A stretch of DNA of 64,000 bases from Moraxella bovoculi 237 (GCF_000696305.2 NZ_AOMT01000005.1:1-64000); one strand, 5' to 3'; positions 26,837 to 37,179 are shown, counted from the first letter of the stretch. Program-made: numbers and translations. Notes: a model not told the origin generated them from the sequence alone.

Positions 26837-28090
26837 ATGACAAATTGGCAAGATTTTTCTGATGTTTTGAAGAGTTTGCAGTTCAATGATGCACCTGCGG
26901 GGGGTGCGCTTGTGATTTATCAAGATGGCGACGAAGTTGTAAACACCGCTGTTGGACAAGCGCTGCCAGGTCAGTCATGGTCCGATACCACGTTGTCAGT
27001 GAACTTTTCGATTGGAAAAGGGGTCATGGCGACATTAGTGGCAATCTTGGTGTCTAAGGGTTTGCTTGATTATGATGTGCCGATCGCTCGTTATTGGGAG
27101 GAATTTGGCACTAATGGTAAGCAAAATATCACGCTGCGCCACATATTAACGCACACGTCAGGGCTGTTTAACATCACAACACTCACGCAGTCGCTTGATG
27201 ATTTACTTGATTGGCAAGCGATGGGCGAGCTTGTGGCAAGCATGACTATAGATACCCCGCGCGGTCAAGAGGTGCATGATTATTCCAGCGCCTACAGCGC
27301 TCTTGTCTCAGGGTGGGTGCTTGGTCATGTGGTGGAATGCGTGACGAATCTTAGCTTGCAAGAGGCGCTTGATGAATATCTGGCAGTACCGCTGGGCATT
27401 CAAGGACAGTTGTATTATGGTGCGCCCAGCGATAAAGTGGGGCAGGTCGCTAAGCCGGTACGTTATTTTGATGGCGCACCAACTGCCAAAAGAAAACCCA
27501 CTTTAAAGCCTGATACGCCCTTGATACTAGAGACATTAGCAAATCTACCCGTCTTGCCACTGTGGCAAAATGCGCTGGGCGATACACCAGTCGGGACAGC
27601 AAGTGTTAACAAGCTGTATTTTGATACTTCAAAAATGAACTTGGCAAATTACAAAAACGCACTCATGCCAAACGGGCGAGATGGTGTGGAATATCATCAC
27701 CCTAATGTGTTGCAAGCCATCATTCCTGCAGCGAATGGCATCTCGACGGCGCGGGCATTGGCAACCATCTATGCCATGCATGCCAATGGCGGCAAGTGGC
27801 AGGGTGATACGTTGATCACGCCCGAGGTGATAAGAGACTTGCGCGTGATTCGAGTGGATGGATTCGATGCGGTAATGCCTGCTAACATGCTGTGGCGTAC
27901 GGGCTTTCATCGGTTATTTAGCCTACAGAATGCACCGAATGCTTATGGGCACATGGGTTATAATGGTTCGGTGGCGTTCTGCGACCCTGATCGTAAGCTG
28001 GCTTTTGCATTCATTCATAATTTTGACACCACGATGCTAAATGACGTGCGCCAGTTTGCCCTGTCAGAGATGGCGATAGGATTGGCTTGA
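26837..28090 (+). CDS. Beta-lactamase-related serine hydrolase
   Basis: 417 residues with the class C beta-lactamase/esterase fold. S58-I-G-K61 is the SxxK nucleophile motif, YSSAY a YxN-like motif around residue 153, and HMGYNGS near residue 375 the third element. There is no signal peptide, so it is likely cytoplasmic, more like an esterase (EstB-type) than a secreted beta-lactamase. Substrate unknown. It lies behind the terminator of the fatty-acid genes and so is probably a separate unit; an ester substrate linked to those genes is only a guess. Confidence 0.85.
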   Translation: MTNWQDFSDVLKSLQFNDAPAGGALVIYQDGDEVVNTAVGQALPGQSWSDTTLSVNFSIGKGVMATLVAILVSKGLLDYDVPIARYWEEFGTNGKQNITLRHILTHTSGLFNITTLTQSLDDLLDWQAMGELVASMTIDTPRGQEVHDYSSAYSALVSGWVLGHVVECVTNLSLQEALDEYLAVPLGIQGQLYYGAPSDKVGQVAKPVRYFDGAPTAKRKPTLKPDTPLILETLANLPVLPLWQNALGDTPVGTASVNKLYFDTSKMNLANYKNALMPNGRDGVEYHHPNVLQAIIPAANGISTARALATIYAMHANGGKWQGDTLITPEVIRDLRVIRVDGFDAVMPANMLWRTGFHRLFSLQNAPNAYGHMGYNGSVAFCDPDRKLAFAFIHNFDTTMLNDVRQFALSEMAIGLA

Positions 28091-28106
28091 TTTGCCATTA
28101 AAATAC

Positions 28107-28135
28107 TTGCCAATGTTTTTGGCATGGGTTAAAAT
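28107..28135 (+). promoter_or_regulatory. hpt: Promoter of hpt
   Basis: TTGCCA (28107-28112), 17-base spacer, TAAAAT (28130-28135), 30 bases before the ATG. Confidence 0.7.
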
Positions 28136-28164
28136 ATCCGTTTTTATTTTAAAAAAGAGTCCTT

Positions 28165-28698
28165 ATGAGTAAACCTGTCATGAACGTGATGATTTCACAA
28201 GAAGAAATCGCAAACAAAGTCAAAGAACTGGGCGTGGCGATTGATGCGCACTATGCTAACAGCGACCGAGAGTTGGTGTTGGTTGGCTTGCTACGTGGTT
28301 CGGTGATTTTTATGGCGGATCTTTGTCGTGCCATCGATAAGCCGCACGAGCTTGACTTTATGACAGTGTCCAGCTACATCAATAAGACCACGGTGTCATC
28401 AGGTGATGTTAAAATCGTCAAGGATCTAGACAGTGAGATCAAGGGTAAGGACGTGCTGATCGTCGAAGACATCATAGATTCGGGTCGTACACTGTCTAAG
28501 GTGGTTGAGATTCTAAAGACTCGCGAGCCTAATTCTATTGAGCTGTGCACATTGGTGAGCAAGCCATCGCGCCGCGAGATTCAGATGGATGTTAGATTCT
28601 TAGGCTTTGAAGTGGAAGATAAATTTATCGTGGGCTACGGTCTAGATTACGATCAAAAATACCGCCACGTACCTTTTATTGGTGAGGTCGGTCTGTAA
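28165..28698 (+). CDS. hpt: Hypoxanthine phosphoribosyltransferase
   Basis: Converts hypoxanthine (and often guanine) to IMP or GMP with PRPP. 177 residues. PRPP motif VLIVEDIIDSGRTL near residue 97; VGLLRGSVIFMADL and VGYGLDYDQKYRHVPFIG are family marks. Single gene with its own promoter and terminator. Confidence 0.97.
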   Translation: MSKPVMNVMISQEEIANKVKELGVAIDAHYANSDRELVLVGLLRGSVIFMADLCRAIDKPHELDFMTVSSYINKTTVSSGDVKIVKDLDSEIKGKDVLIVEDIIDSGRTLSKVVEILKTREPNSIELCTLVSKPSRREIQMDVRFLGFEVEDKFIVGYGLDYDQKYRHVPFIGEVGL

Positions 28699-28710
28699 TT
28701 ATAAATAAAG

Positions 28711-28740
28711 AACCAGCCAGTGATTGAGGCTGGTTTTTTT
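28711..28740 (+). terminator. Terminator of hpt
   Basis: Stem AACCAGCC / GGCTGGTT, 9-base loop, followed by a run of T, 12 bases after the stop. Confidence 0.9.
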
Positions 28741-28755
28741 GATGGCTTTATCATT

Positions 28756-28790
28756 AAAAACCCTGCTAATATACGATTAGTAGGGTTTTT
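28756..28790 (-). terminator. Terminator of ilvD
   Basis: 15-bp stem AAAAACCCTGCTAAT / ATTAGTAGGGTTTTT with one G-U pair and loop ATACG, 20 bases past the ilvD stop on the minus strand. Confidence 0.9.
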
Positions 28791-28810
28791 GTTTGATGGG
28801 TTGATAATTA

Positions 28811-30712
28811 TCAGCGTTCGACTTGGCTGACATCACGCACTGCACCTGTGTCAGCACTGGTTGCCATCGCAGCATAGGCGCGTAGGGCTTGAGAGACATG
28901 ACGTTCACGATTGACAGGCTTCCACGCTTGACTGCCACGCTCATTCATGGCGGTACGACGACGCGCAAGCTCTTCATCCGATACATCTAGATGAATGCTG
29001 CGATTTGGAATGTCGATCTGAATGACGTCAAATTCTTCTACTAAGCCAATCGCACCGCCTTCGGCAGCTTCAGGGCTGGCGTGACCGATAGACAGACCAG
29101 ATGTACCACCTGAGAAGCGACCATCTGTCAGCAGTGCACAGGCTTTACCAAGACCTTTTGACTTTAGGTAGCTGGTTGGGTAAAGCATCTCTTGCATGCC
29201 AGGCCCGCCTTTTGGACCTTCGTAGCGGATGATGACGATGTCGCCTGCGACGATTTGATCAGCAAGGATGGCCTCTACAGCAGAATCTTGACTTTCAAAG
29301 ACTCGTGCACGCCCTGTGAATTTAAGGATGCTCTCATCCACGCCGGCGGTCTTAACCACACAGCCGCGTTCAGCGATATTGCCAAATAATACCGCCAGAC
29401 CACCGTCCTGTGAATAAGCAAATTCTTTGGCGCGGATACAGCCGGATTCGCGGTTAAGGTCAAGATTGCCCCATTCTCTGTTTTGACTAAAGGCTTGAGT
29501 GGTGCGCACGCCACCAGGGGCAGCGATATAAAGATCGCGAGCGGTCTGATTGTCAGCATTCATGACATCCCATTTGCTAAGGGCGTCTGCCAATGTTGGG
29601 CTGTGTACGGTCGGAACATTGGTCTTGAGTAGTCCTGCGCGGTCAAGCTCCGCCAAAATACCAATCACGCCACCTGCACGGTGTACGTCTTCCATGTGGT
29701 ATTTTTGGGTGGCGGGAGCGACTTTAGATAGGCATGGTACTTGACGAGACAGACGATCAATATCCGCCATCTTAAAGTCAACGCCTGCTTCATTGGCTGC
29801 TGCCAAAAGGTGTAGAATCGTATTGGTGCTACCACCCATGGCAATGTCAAGGCTCATGGCATTTTCAAAGGCTTCTTTGGTGGCGATGCTTCTTGGCAGT
29901 ACAAAATAGTCGTCTTGTTCGTAATGGCGCTTGGCAAGCTCAACGATCAGGCGGCCTGCTTCTAAGAATAGCTCTTTACGCTTGGCGTGCGTCGCTAGTA
30001 GTGAACCGTTGCCAGGCAAAGATAGGCCAAGCGCTTCGGTTAGGCAGTTCATGGAGTTTGCGGTGAACATGCCAGAGCAAGAACCGCATGTCGGGCAAGC
30101 AGAACGCTCAACATTTGCCACGTCTTCGTCGCTGATCAGATCATCCGCCGCATCAATCATCGCATCGACCAGATCAAGCTTGCGGATTTTTTGACCGCTG
30201 TCGTCGGTAACAGTCTCATGTACCATGTGACCATCATGCGTCTCGTTTGCCAATACCTTACCAGCCTCCATCGGACCGCCTGACACGAACACCACAGGGA
30301 TGTTTAGTCGCATGGCAGCCATCAGCATACCTGGGGTGATTTTATCACAGTTCGAGATACATACTAGGGCGTCTGCACAGTGTGCGTTCACCATGTATTC
30401 TACGCTGTCCGCGATCAAATCACGGCTAGGCAAGCTATACAGCATGCCGCCATGGCCCATCGCAATACCGTCATCGACCGCGATGGTGTTGAATTCTTTG
30501 GCGATGCCGCCGGCTTTTTCAATCTCGCGGGCGACAAGCTGACCCATATCTTTAAGGTGGACGTGACCAGGAACGAATTGAGTGAATGAGTTGGCGATGG
30601 CGATGATTGGCTTATTAAAATCGCCGTCTGTCATGCCTGTGGCGCGCCATAACGCGCGTGCGCCTGCCATGTTGCGACCTGATGTGGAGGTTTTTGAACG
30701 ATAAACTGGCAT
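28811..30712 (-). CDS. ilvD: Dihydroxy-acid dehydratase
   Basis: Third step of valine and isoleucine synthesis, dehydrating 2,3-dihydroxy acids. 633 residues (616 in Escherichia coli). Iron-sulfur cysteines are in [17 protein letters not shown] and [28 protein letters not shown]-type and [19 protein letters not shown] motifs are also present. Single gene here, away from other ilv genes. AAGGAT lies before the ATG. Confidence 0.97.
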   Translation of the reverse strand: MPVYRSKTSTSGRNMAGARALWRATGMTDGDFNKPIIAIANSFTQFVPGHVHLKDMGQLVAREIEKAGGIAKEFNTIAVDDGIAMGHGGMLYSLPSRDLIADSVEYMVNAHCADALVCISNCDKITPGMLMAAMRLNIPVVFVSGGPMEAGKVLANETHDGHMVHETVTDDSGQKIRKLDLVDAMIDAADDLISDEDVANVERSACPTCGSCSGMFTANSMNCLTEALGLSLPGNGSLLATHAKRKELFLEAGRLIVELAKRHYEQDDYFVLPRSIATKEAFENAMSLDIAMGGSTNTILHLLAAANEAGVDFKMADIDRLSRQVPCLSKVAPATQKYHMEDVHRAGGVIGILAELDRAGLLKTNVPTVHSPTLADALSKWDVMNADNQTARDLYIAAPGGVRTTQAFSQNREWGNLDLNRESGCIRAKEFAYSQDGGLAVLFGNIAERGCVVKTAGVDESILKFTGRARVFESQDSAVEAILADQIVAGDIVIIRYEGPKGGPGMQEMLYPTSYLKSKGLGKACALLTDGRFSGGTSGLSIGHASPEAAEGGAIGLVEEFDVIQIDIPNRSIHLDVSDEELARRRTAMNERGSQAWKPVNRERHVSQALRAYAAMATSADTGAVRDVSQVER

Positions 30713-31146
30713 AATACTTATCCTTTTAATTCAATAGCGATGGCTGTCTTAACGATCTAAAATTTTATCAATAAAATAAAAATTATTAAGAAAATAACCT
30801 ATTTTACCACCAAACATCATATTGTTTTATAAAAATTTCTTACTTCCATAAAAACCAGTTATCCACTTATCTAAATATATTAAAAAATTTATAAATAGCC
30901 ATGGTTGAATTTTTAGAATTAACTTTTGTTGAAGATTGTTACAGAATAATTAAATATTAAAAATATTATATTAGTCAATGATTTAAATAAAAATTTTGTC
31001 TAAATTATATTGGCAATGATGATATAAATTTGCAAAAGTTTGGCTATTTTGCTAAGGTTTTCTTGCTTATTTTTAACTTTTTGCGATGAGTATTGGATGG
31101 TTTTAATACAGATTTTAAGCGCAGTGGATTAACAAGGAGAAAAATA
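30713..31146. other. AT-rich divergent region between ilvD and the BCCT gene
   Basis: 434 bases, extremely AT-rich in 30760-31080. It must carry the promoters of both flanking genes, but many AT stretches look like -10 boxes and I cannot pick one. No coding ORF, hairpin terminator or RNA gene seen. Confidence 0.5.
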
Positions 31147-32844
31147 ATGAGTGAAAAAGAGCATAAACTGCCCAAGCAGCAAGACAGGGCGCGGGCAGAT
31201 AGACAGACGATGGCGGATGGATTGGATATTCAGCGGTTTTTGGTTTTTCCAAAGGTAAGCCGCCCTGTATTTATTGTATCGATGCTATTGATTGTCTTAT
31301 TTATTGTATTTGGTACGCTGTTTACTGAGCTTGCTGGGCAGATATTTGGTGATTTGCAGGCATTTATTGCCGAGCGCTTTGGGTTCATGTTTATTATTTT
31401 GATGAACGCGGCGCTCGTTTTTTGTGTGTATGTGGCACTAAGTCGATATGGTGACATTCGACTTGGGCAGCAGACTGAAATGCCTGAGTATAGCTTTGGC
31501 TCATGGATTGGTATGCTGTTCTCCGCGGGCATCGGTATTGGACTTCTGTACTGGGGTACGGCTGAGCCTTTGTATCATTTCGTGCAGCCGCCGACCGCAG
31601 AGCCTAGCACGATTGAGAGCGCCAAAGAAGCGATGCAGTTGTCATTCTTGCATTGGGGGGTGCATGGGTGGGCGGTATATGCGGTGGTCGCGCTGTCGCT
31701 TGCGTATTTTCACTATCGCCGTGGATTGCCATTGTCGATACGCTCTGTGCTCTTTCCGATCATCGGTAAGAACATCTATGGCAAGTGGGGTCATGCGGTG
31801 GATATCTTGGCGGTGTTTGGTACGATGTTTGGAGTGGTGACGTCGCTGGGTCTTGGGGTGATGCAGCTTGAGACGGGACTTGGTTTGTTATTTGGTATTG
31901 AGCCAAGTTTGGTGTTTAAGATTGCGCTGATTGCAGCGATCACGGCTTGTGCTGCGTTCTCTGTGATGGCAGGTCTGGATAAAGGCGTAAAGCGTCTTAG
32001 TGACATCACCATCATCAGCACGATCATCATGCTTGTCTTTATGATGGTTGCAGGACCGACGCAGTTCATTTTGGATAGTTTTGTTGAGAATATCGGTAAC
32101 TATGCTGGCAATCTGATTACGCTTGGACTTTGGAATGAAGCGTTCGTGGCTACCAATTGGCAGGCGTCATGGACGATTTTCTATTGGGCTTGGTGGGTGA
32201 GTTGGTCACCATTTGTGGGGATTTTTATCGCTCGCATCAGTCGTGGCCGTACGATTCGTGAGTTTGTCTTTGGGGTGCTGTTTGTGCCGATGCTGCTATT
32301 GTTCTTATGGTTTACGACCTTTGGCGGCGTGGCGATCAGCATGGAGCTCTCGGGTGACTACGGTCTATCAACAGCGGTGCTGGCCGATACAGGCAGCGCG
32401 ATTTTTAAATTCATTGAATACTATCCATTCACCCAAGGTTTGGTGGTGGTGATATTGACGATGATCGTTCTTTGGTTCGTTACCAGTGCTGACAGTGCAA
32501 GCTTAGTCGTTGATATGCTGACGGCAGGCGGTAATACCAACCCGCCAAAGATTCAGCGATTGTTCTGGGTGACTTCTGAAGGTATCATCGCGGCGATTTT
32601 GTTGGCGGCAGGGGGTTTATCTGCCCTACAAGCAGCTGCGATCGTTGCAGGCTTACCGTTTGCTTTGGTGATTTTTGTGATGATGTATTGTTTGATTCGA
32701 GGGCTTGGTCGTGACCGATTGACCTTGTATCGTAACACACAATGGTACATCACCGAGGAGTCAGCCGAGCATAACAGTGCCAATGAAATGGTGGATGAGC
32801 ATCTATTGCCAACCCATCCGCCTTCAAAAGTAGATAATGACTGA
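31147..32844 (+). CDS. BCCT family betaine/choline/carnitine transporter
   Basis: 565 residues with 12 membrane helices. Family motifs: FGSWIGMLFSAGIGIGLLYWGTAEP early, and the WTIFYWAWWVSWSPFVGIFIARISRGRTIREF block in the middle, plus TSADSASLVVDMLT late. It imports quaternary ammonium compounds with Na+ or H+. The short charged N-terminus and short C-terminus lack the long regulatory tail of osmosensing BetP. Which compound it carries cannot be told. The ATG at 31147 has AAGGAG upstream; an upstream in-frame ATG (31093) has none. Confidence 0.93.
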   Translation: MSEKEHKLPKQQDRARADRQTMADGLDIQRFLVFPKVSRPVFIVSMLLIVLFIVFGTLFTELAGQIFGDLQAFIAERFGFMFIILMNAALVFCVYVALSRYGDIRLGQQTEMPEYSFGSWIGMLFSAGIGIGLLYWGTAEPLYHFVQPPTAEPSTIESAKEAMQLSFLHWGVHGWAVYAVVALSLAYFHYRRGLPLSIRSVLFPIIGKNIYGKWGHAVDILAVFGTMFGVVTSLGLGVMQLETGLGLLFGIEPSLVFKIALIAAITACAAFSVMAGLDKGVKRLSDITIISTIIMLVFMMVAGPTQFILDSFVENIGNYAGNLITLGLWNEAFVATNWQASWTIFYWAWWVSWSPFVGIFIARISRGRTIREFVFGVLFVPMLLLFLWFTTFGGVAISMELSGDYGLSTAVLADTGSAIFKFIEYYPFTQGLVVVILTMIVLWFVTSADSASLVVDMLTAGGNTNPPKIQRLFWVTSEGIIAAILLAAGGLSALQAAAIVAGLPFALVIFVMMYCLIRGLGRDRLTLYRNTQWYITEESAEHNSANEMVDEHLLPTHPPSKVDND

Positions 32845-32850
32845 ACTGAT

Positions 32851-32880
32851 AAAATGCCCACCTAAGTGTGGACATTTTTT
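32851..32880 (+). terminator. Terminator of the BCCT gene
   Basis: Stem AAAATGCCCAC / GTGGACATTTT with one mismatch, 6-base loop and T tail, 6 bases after the stop. Confidence 0.75.
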
Positions 32881-32961
32881 TATGGTGAAAATTGATGAGT
32901 GATTGCTGGTTTTGTGTTATTCTTTGGGTTTGTGATTATGATTTAATAAATAGGAAATCGT

Positions 32962-34113
32962 TTGATTAAGGCGCATAGAATAAATATCTTCATGGTATTT
33001 GCGGTTATTTTTCTGGCGATGAGTCTGTATTTTTTGACTCGAGTGTGGCTCATGATGTTCGGTGCGATACTGGTGGCGGTGCTGCTGCTTGGACTGTCGG
33101 ATTATCTTAAACGTGCGCCAAAGATAGGTAAATTCATGCGCAAACTTCCCCATGCCTTATCGGTGGGGTTGGTGGCGTTGATGCTCTTGTTGGTTGTATC
33201 GGGATTCTTGGCGATGTTTGGCTCGGATCTGGTAAATCAGTTCGAAGATCTTAAAAACATGACCCCCAATGCCATACATAGTATCAACGACTACCTAAAA
33301 AGCTACCCTGTCATCTATTATTGGCTCGCCCAGAGTAAGTGGATGCAGGAGTTTATCGCTGATCCAGCGCAATTCTTGTCACAATACACCGGCGATGTGC
33401 TGGGCGTCGTGCCTATGATGGTGTCAAGCTTATTCGGTGGGATTGGCTCGTTTTTGATTATTTTGGTGGTGGGGCTGTTCTTGGCGCTAACGCCGGACAT
33501 CTATACCAAGAGCTTCGTGACATTGGTGCCAAAACAGCACCGAGATAAAGCAAGATACCTCCTAAAAAGCAGCTATCAAGCACTGCGCCGCTGGTTAGTT
33601 GGTCAGTTTGCGGTGATGGCTTTTGTGGGCGTGTCGACAGGGATTGCGCTGTGGCTCATGGGTATTCCGTTTGCGCTGGCACTTGGGGTGATTGCCTTTG
33701 TGCTTGATTTTGTGCCGGTGCTTGGACCGTGGTTATCCGCGTTGCCGATTCTACTTGTGACCTTGATTGTTGCGCCTGATATGCTGCTTTGGGCACTGTT
33801 GATGATTATCGTGGTGCAACAGCTTGAGAGCTATGTTGTTGCGCCTGTGGTGCAGCAGAGATTGATTGATTTACCGCCTGTGGCGCTGCTGCTGTCGCAG
33901 ATCATCATGGGCTCGCTGACGGGCATTCTTGGGGTGGCGTTGGCGATGCCATTGATAGTTGGGCTGATCGTCTGGGTGCAGATTCTGTATGTCAAATTCA
34001 CCCTAAAAGACTACACTATTAAAGTCATGGGGCAAAATGAAGAAGATCTTGAGCGTGATCCTTATTACACACCTAAGGATGATCAGCAGTTATCATTATT
34101 AAAAGATGACTGA
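32962..34113 (+). CDS. AI-2E family (PerM/YdiK-type) membrane permease
   Basis: 383 residues, about eight membrane helices. Marks of the AI-2E/UPF0118 family: the long amphipathic central part, GIPFALALGVIAFVLDFVPVLGPWLSALPILLV, and EDxxxSYVVAP-like VVQQLESYVVAPVVQQRLIDLPPVALL. Members include autoinducer-2 exporters and Na+/H+ antiporters; the function here is open. I start at TTG 32962, with AGGA upstream; an ATG at 32992 would shorten the N-terminus by 10 residues and is the alternative. Confidence 0.82.
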   Translation: MIKAHRINIFMVFAVIFLAMSLYFLTRVWLMMFGAILVAVLLLGLSDYLKRAPKIGKFMRKLPHALSVGLVALMLLLVVSGFLAMFGSDLVNQFEDLKNMTPNAIHSINDYLKSYPVIYYWLAQSKWMQEFIADPAQFLSQYTGDVLGVVPMMVSSLFGGIGSFLIILVVGLFLALTPDIYTKSFVTLVPKQHRDKARYLLKSSYQALRRWLVGQFAVMAFVGVSTGIALWLMGIPFALALGVIAFVLDFVPVLGPWLSALPILLVTLIVAPDMLLWALLMIIVVQQLESYVVAPVVQQRLIDLPPVALLLSQIIMGSLTGILGVALAMPLIVGLIVWVQILYVKFTLKDYTIKVMGQNEEDLERDPYYTPKDDQQLSLLKDD

Positions 34114-34183
34114 TAAGTCAGGCGGCGAATCGGGTGGTTGTTAACTGCTAATATGCTTCTGCCCAATTACCAATCAATAATAA

Positions 34184-34212
34184 AAAACGCAAGCGAATGT
34201 CTTGCGTTCTTT
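34184..34212 (-). terminator. Terminator between the AI-2E permease gene and nth
   Basis: Stem AACGCAAG / CTTGCGTT with a 7-base loop and A and T runs, 25 bases past the nth stop. Confidence 0.75.
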
Positions 34213-34237
34213 GTTTGACGTATTTAGCATGAACCAA

Positions 34238-34993
34238 TCAAAGTCCCGCCCATTTTTCTTTGTCTTTGAACATGCATTCATCAAATACCACACACGCACC
34301 GCACTTAGGGCTGCGCGCCATGCAGGTATAGCGCCCGTGCAGGATGAGATAGTGGTGAGCATCGACCAGGAATTGGGTGGGAATGCGACTCATCAGTGCT
34401 TTTTCGACCGCTAGGACGGTTTTGCCAGTGGCAAGCCCTGTGCGGTTACCCACTCGAAAAATATGCGTATCCACCGCCATCACAGGCTCGCCAAAGGCGG
34501 TATTTAGCACGACATTGGCTGTTTTACGACCGACACCTGCTAAGGCTTCAAGCTCCGCTCTGGTGCGTGGCACTTGTCCGTTGTGTTTATCCAGTAGGTC
34601 TTGACAGGTCTTGATGATGTTGACCGCCTTGGAATTATAAAGCCCGATTGAGTTGATGTAGCTTTTTAGTCCATCGACGCTCAGATCTAAGATTGCCTTG
34701 GGTGTGTTGGCTACCTTGAACAGCTTGTCGGTTGCGATATTTACGCTCTTATCGGTGGCTTGGGCAGACAGCATGACCGCGATGAGTAGCTCAAAATCCG
34801 AGGAATAATTCAGCTCAGTCACAGGTTGTTTGATGTGTTCGGATAATTTTTTAAAAAAAGCTTCGCGTTTCGGTGCTGACATCGGGCGCGATGGCGGCGT
34901 ATCAGCCGTCTTGGCGGTGGCGAGTTTATTGGTTTTGGGTTTTTTGGTGGTTTTGGTCTTTTGGATTTTAATGATGGAATCTGTAGAAGTCAT
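34238..34993 (-). CDS. nth: Endonuclease III
   Basis: DNA glycosylase/AP lyase removing oxidised pyrimidines in base excision repair. 251 residues. The HhH motif LEALAGVGRKTANVVLNTAFG carries the catalytic Lys, VDTHIFRVGNRTGLA the catalytic Asp, and CMARSPKCGACVVFDEC the 4Fe-4S cluster with C-x6-C-x2-C-x5-C spacing. The N-terminus (about 45 residues) is an extra basic, Lys/Thr-rich tail not found in the 211-residue Escherichia coli enzyme; it may be real, or translation may start further in, at the Met of MSAPKREAFF. Confidence 0.95.
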   Translation of the reverse strand: MTSTDSIIKIQKTKTTKKPKTNKLATAKTADTPPSRPMSAPKREAFFKKLSEHIKQPVTELNYSSDFELLIAVMLSAQATDKSVNIATDKLFKVANTPKAILDLSVDGLKSYINSIGLYNSKAVNIIKTCQDLLDKHNGQVPRTRAELEALAGVGRKTANVVLNTAFGEPVMAVDTHIFRVGNRTGLATGKTVLAVEKALMSRIPTQFLVDAHHYLILHGRYTCMARSPKCGACVVFDECMFKDKEKWAGL

Positions 34994-35096
34994 GGCTATT
35001 TGGCGGTCGAATAAGTCGAATAATAAGAAAAACAATAAATGGCTAGACAATCAAAAGCTGATATTATAGCATGAAATCTCTATATGAATTAAGGCG

Positions 35097-35705
35097 GTGC
35101 TAACAGTGATTTATCTGCATCATGCGCCACTGACGCGCATCCTAAGCTTGGTTCCTAGACGCTTGTCTTTAGATGACACAAAGGCCATCAGAAGCTATCG
35201 ACATGAATTATTAAGTCAATTTTGCAAGCTTAATGACGCGCCTGTGCCTGCATATGGCAGGGATGAATTGGGTAAGCCAATCTGTATCAACATCCCAAAT
35301 CTGTCATTTAACCACAGTCAATGCCCCACCGATTATGCGCTGGCTTATAGCCTTGATTTGCCGAACGTTGGTGTGGACATTGAGCATACCAGCAGGGTGC
35401 TTAACTTTGAACCTCTGGCCAGACGTTTTTATCACCCTGATGAGATGGCAAGATGGCTAAACAGTGGAGACATCACAGAGTGGTTTCGTATTTGGACGAT
35501 TAAGGAAGCCGTGCTCAAGGCGTGCGGGCTTGGCGTGCGTATGACGCTGAGCGAATTAAACGCGCAATTCATCAATGATCATCAGGGTGTGGTTAGTCAT
35601 GAGCGAATCGGTGCGTATCGTTTCGAGTGCGTACAGGTGGATGGTGCGATGATTACGGTGGCATACCCAAGCGAATATGGCACGCAGGATTGGCAATGGT
35701 CCTAA
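35097..35705 (+). CDS. 4'-phosphopantetheinyl transferase
   Basis: Moves phosphopantetheine from CoA to carrier proteins. About 202 residues, the Sfp/AcpT-like size. Motifs: GVDIEHTSR (Mg binding) near residue 92 and FRIWTIKEAVLKACGLGV near residue 124, the two hallmarks of the family. The carrier it serves, fatty acid ACP or a secondary-metabolite or lysine-pathway protein, is unknown. GTG at 35097 gives VLTVIYLHH; a second GTG at 35106 sits at better distance from AAGG and could be the true start. Confidence 0.85.
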   Translation: MLTVIYLHHAPLTRILSLVPRRLSLDDTKAIRSYRHELLSQFCKLNDAPVPAYGRDELGKPICINIPNLSFNHSQCPTDYALAYSLDLPNVGVDIEHTSRVLNFEPLARRFYHPDEMARWLNSGDITEWFRIWTIKEAVLKACGLGVRMTLSELNAQFINDHQGVVSHERIGAYRFECVQVDGAMITVAYPSEYGTQDWQWS

Positions 35706-35817
35706 AAGTTTGCTATTTTTTAATATTTAAAAAAATTATTATAAATAAAAATAACCGATGTGTTTTATGGGCAAATATTGCTAAAATAATGCATTTTTAT
35801 TAATTTAGATGTGCGTC

Positions 35818-37110
35818 ATGAACAAAAATACCCTAATCATCGGCTTTATGCTCTTTGCCTTTTTCTTTGGCTCGGGCAATTTGATTTTTCCGCCCAAATT
35901 GGGCTTTGAGAGCGGGCAGTTTTTCATCCCTGCTATTTTGGGCTTTATCCTAACGGGTGTGGGCTTGCCGTTGGTGGGTTTGATGATTGGCTCAAAATAT
36001 GAGGGTGGTTATCAATCTGCTCTTGCCAAGATTCATCCTTGGTTTTCAGTGGCGTTGCTATCGGCGATTTATTTGACCATTGCTCCGTTTTTTGCCATTC
36101 CACGCACAGGGGCGGTGGCGTACGAGATGGCGATTGTACCGTTTTTGGATGCGCCAAGCTGGACAAATCTACTCATCTTCACCGTGATCTATTATGGCAT
36201 CTCGCTGTGGCTATCAATTAGCCCTAATAAGCTTGTTGACCGTATCGGCTCGTTGTTAACGCCTGTGCTACTCGTTACGGTGCTGGCTCTTATCGTGATG
36301 TCTTTTGTAAAATTAGGCGGTAATCCTGCCAGCATTGCCACAGACGGCTATCAAGGTAAGGCGTTCTTTGTTGGATTCTTGGAAGGGTATAATACCATGG
36401 ACATGATTGCGTCTGTGGCGTTCTCGACGGTCGTGATGAGTGCCATTAGCCAAAAAGCAGGCAAGGGGGTAAATCTATTCGCCGAGACCACCAAGGCAGG
36501 TCTGATCGCCACGTCTGCGTTGGCACTCATCTATCTGTCGCTAGGCTGGGTTGGTAATCATTTGCTCATATCGGCAGATGAGCTGACGCAAGTTGCGGAC
36601 AAAGGGCAGAACATCGGCACGTTTATTTTGAATAAATCGGCAGTACTAGGCTTTGGTTCGACAGGTGGCGTGGTGCTTGGATTGATTGCCTCTTTGGCGT
36701 GTCTGACCACGACTGTGGGGCTGACGGTGTCAGCGTCTGAATATTTCCATGAGACTTTCCCCAAGATTGGTGGTATCAGCCTGTCCTATAAGGCTTATGT
36801 TATTATCTTTACTCTGATTGGTTTTGTGCTTGCTAATCAAGGCTTGAGTGCGGTCATTAGCAAATCCATCCCTGTGCTATTGGTGCTGTATCCGATTACC
36901 ATGACAGCGTTAATTCTATTGGGTCTAAACATCATCAAGCCCTTACCCATCATCGCCAAGCGAGTCAGTCTAGCGCTAGTTACGGTCGTGTCAGTATTGT
37001 CGGTGGCAGGCGTAAGTATTCCTTTAAAAGAATACTCTATGGAGTGGCTTCCTTTTGCCATTGCAGGTTTGATTGTTGGTTTGGTGTTTGATAAATTAAT
37101 GAAAAGATAA
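35818..37110 (+). CDS. brnQ: Branched-chain amino acid transporter (LIVCS family)
   Basis: Na+-coupled uptake of leucine, isoleucine and valine. 430 residues, 12 helices. The family N-terminus LIIGFMLFAFFFGSGNLIFPPKLG and GFLEGYNTMDMIASVAFSTVV are decisive. The ATG at 35818 (MNKNTLIIG) matches the family; an ATG three codons before (35809) is possible. No good Shine-Dalgarno sequence at either. Single gene with a terminator. Confidence 0.94.
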   Translation: MNKNTLIIGFMLFAFFFGSGNLIFPPKLGFESGQFFIPAILGFILTGVGLPLVGLMIGSKYEGGYQSALAKIHPWFSVALLSAIYLTIAPFFAIPRTGAVAYEMAIVPFLDAPSWTNLLIFTVIYYGISLWLSISPNKLVDRIGSLLTPVLLVTVLALIVMSFVKLGGNPASIATDGYQGKAFFVGFLEGYNTMDMIASVAFSTVVMSAISQKAGKGVNLFAETTKAGLIATSALALIYLSLGWVGNHLLISADELTQVADKGQNIGTFILNKSAVLGFGSTGGVVLGLIASLACLTTTVGLTVSASEYFHETFPKIGGISLSYKAYVIIFTLIGFVLANQGLSAVISKSIPVLLVLYPITMTALILLGLNIIKPLPIIAKRVSLALVTVVSVLSVAGVSIPLKEYSMEWLPFAIAGLIVGLVFDKLMKR

Positions 37111-37115
37111 GTCAA

Positions 37116-37153
37116 AATAAAAAACACCCAAAGTGATCTGGGTGTTTTTTTAT
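37116..37153 (+). terminator. Terminator of brnQ
   Basis: Stem AATAAAAAACACCC / GGGTGTTTTTTTATT with a 10-base loop, 6 bases past the brnQ stop. Confidence 0.92.
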
Positions 37154-37179
37154 TGCTAAATTACTAACAGTACCACAAG

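Noticed and set aside
30760-31080. AT-rich stretch as a replication origin or attachment site
   Set aside because: No DnaA box cluster, repeats or integrase gene seen; it is an ordinary divergent intergenic region.
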